Source: Acidobacteriota bacterium
GTDB lineage: Bacteria > Acidobacteriota > UBA6911 > RPQK01 > JADFOI01
NCBI GenBank assembly: GCA_029942065.1
Contig: JAPYTY010000039.1
Location: 1 to 11,970 of the forward strand
DNA: 11,970 bases
Reading direction: 5' to 3'
Within the stretch, counting starts at the first letter, position 1. Every line of letters begins with the position of its first letter. The notes under the pieces were generated by a model. The model was not told the DNA's origin. It saw only the letters and a list, made by a program, of their open reading frames with translations, and searched no databases. Positions 11,882 through 11,970 of this stretch are shown here, in pieces. The position numbers and the translations under genes were made by a program.

Positions 11882-11970
11882 AAATTGTCTACTGCAGGGC
11901 CGCCCGCCTTCATCTGAGGAACGAAAATTCATCCGCACTGACTGTGTTGTGCTTCCTTGGGCTCCTCGGC
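11882..11970. other. Right edge, no feature supported
   Basis: These last bases show no clear start or ribosome site. A plus-strand frame ending in LTVLCFLGLLG looks like a possible signal peptide, and a minus-strand frame ends in QCG-stop near 11930, but neither can be judged at this length. Confidence 0.3.

Overview
The window looks like a chromosomal stretch of a mid-GC Gram-negative bacterium, most likely an Acidobacteriota member or close relative. The basis is protein style only: the truncated RecA/ImuA-like protein at the left edge, the DUF420 protein, the bactofilin, an ETF-ubiquinone oxidoreductase of an aerobic respirer, a lipoprotein signal peptide, and intergenic spaces packed with degenerate hairpin repeats. 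No rRNA, tRNA, CRISPR array, transposase or phage gene was seen, and the phylum is an inference.

Layout, left to right. At 1-387 (minus) is the N-terminal part of a RecA-fold ATPase with its own promoter. A 440-base gap (388-827) holds a long hairpin element (copy A) and an octamer tandem repeat. At 828-2049 (plus) are an ABC-2 permease and an overlapping DUF420 membrane protein, followed by a 30-bp palindrome. At 2080-4201, all minus, are efp (elongation factor P), a small zinc-binding anti-sigma-like protein and an ankyrin-repeat lipoprotein. The lipoprotein reading frame is interrupted by an in-frame stop and contains an exact 99-bp tandem duplication. At 4503-6176 (plus) is a complete ETF-QO gene. 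At 6387-9909, all minus, is a tightly packed four-gene unit: bactofilin, a methyltransferase-fold protein, a CstA-family carrier and a HAD phosphatase, joined by 4-base overlaps and one 9-base gap. At 10011-11783 (minus) is an SLC13-type carrier with two TrkA_C domains.

Most spaces between transcription units contain pieces of one dispersed repeat family (copies A to E). The core is a row of short hairpins separated by an 8-base linker close to RGAGAAAC. Stem sequences differ between copies but often stay paired, so structure appears to be conserved rather than sequence. Two long copies (C and D) lie in inverted orientation on either side of the ETF-QO gene and share 42 identical bases. This family is the main signal in the window that ordinary gene annotation does not explain.

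The genes are mostly housekeeping or metabolic and do not form one pathway. ETF-QO passes electrons from acyl-CoA and related dehydrogenases to quinone. CstA and the SLC13 protein import small carboxylate or peptide nutrients. EF-P relieves ribosome stalling at polyproline, and the RecA-like protein probably belongs to DNA-damage tolerance. Three start sites (efp, ETF-QO and the ankyrin gene) carry an extended -10 promoter only 7-8 bases before the ATG, which suggests leaderless messages.
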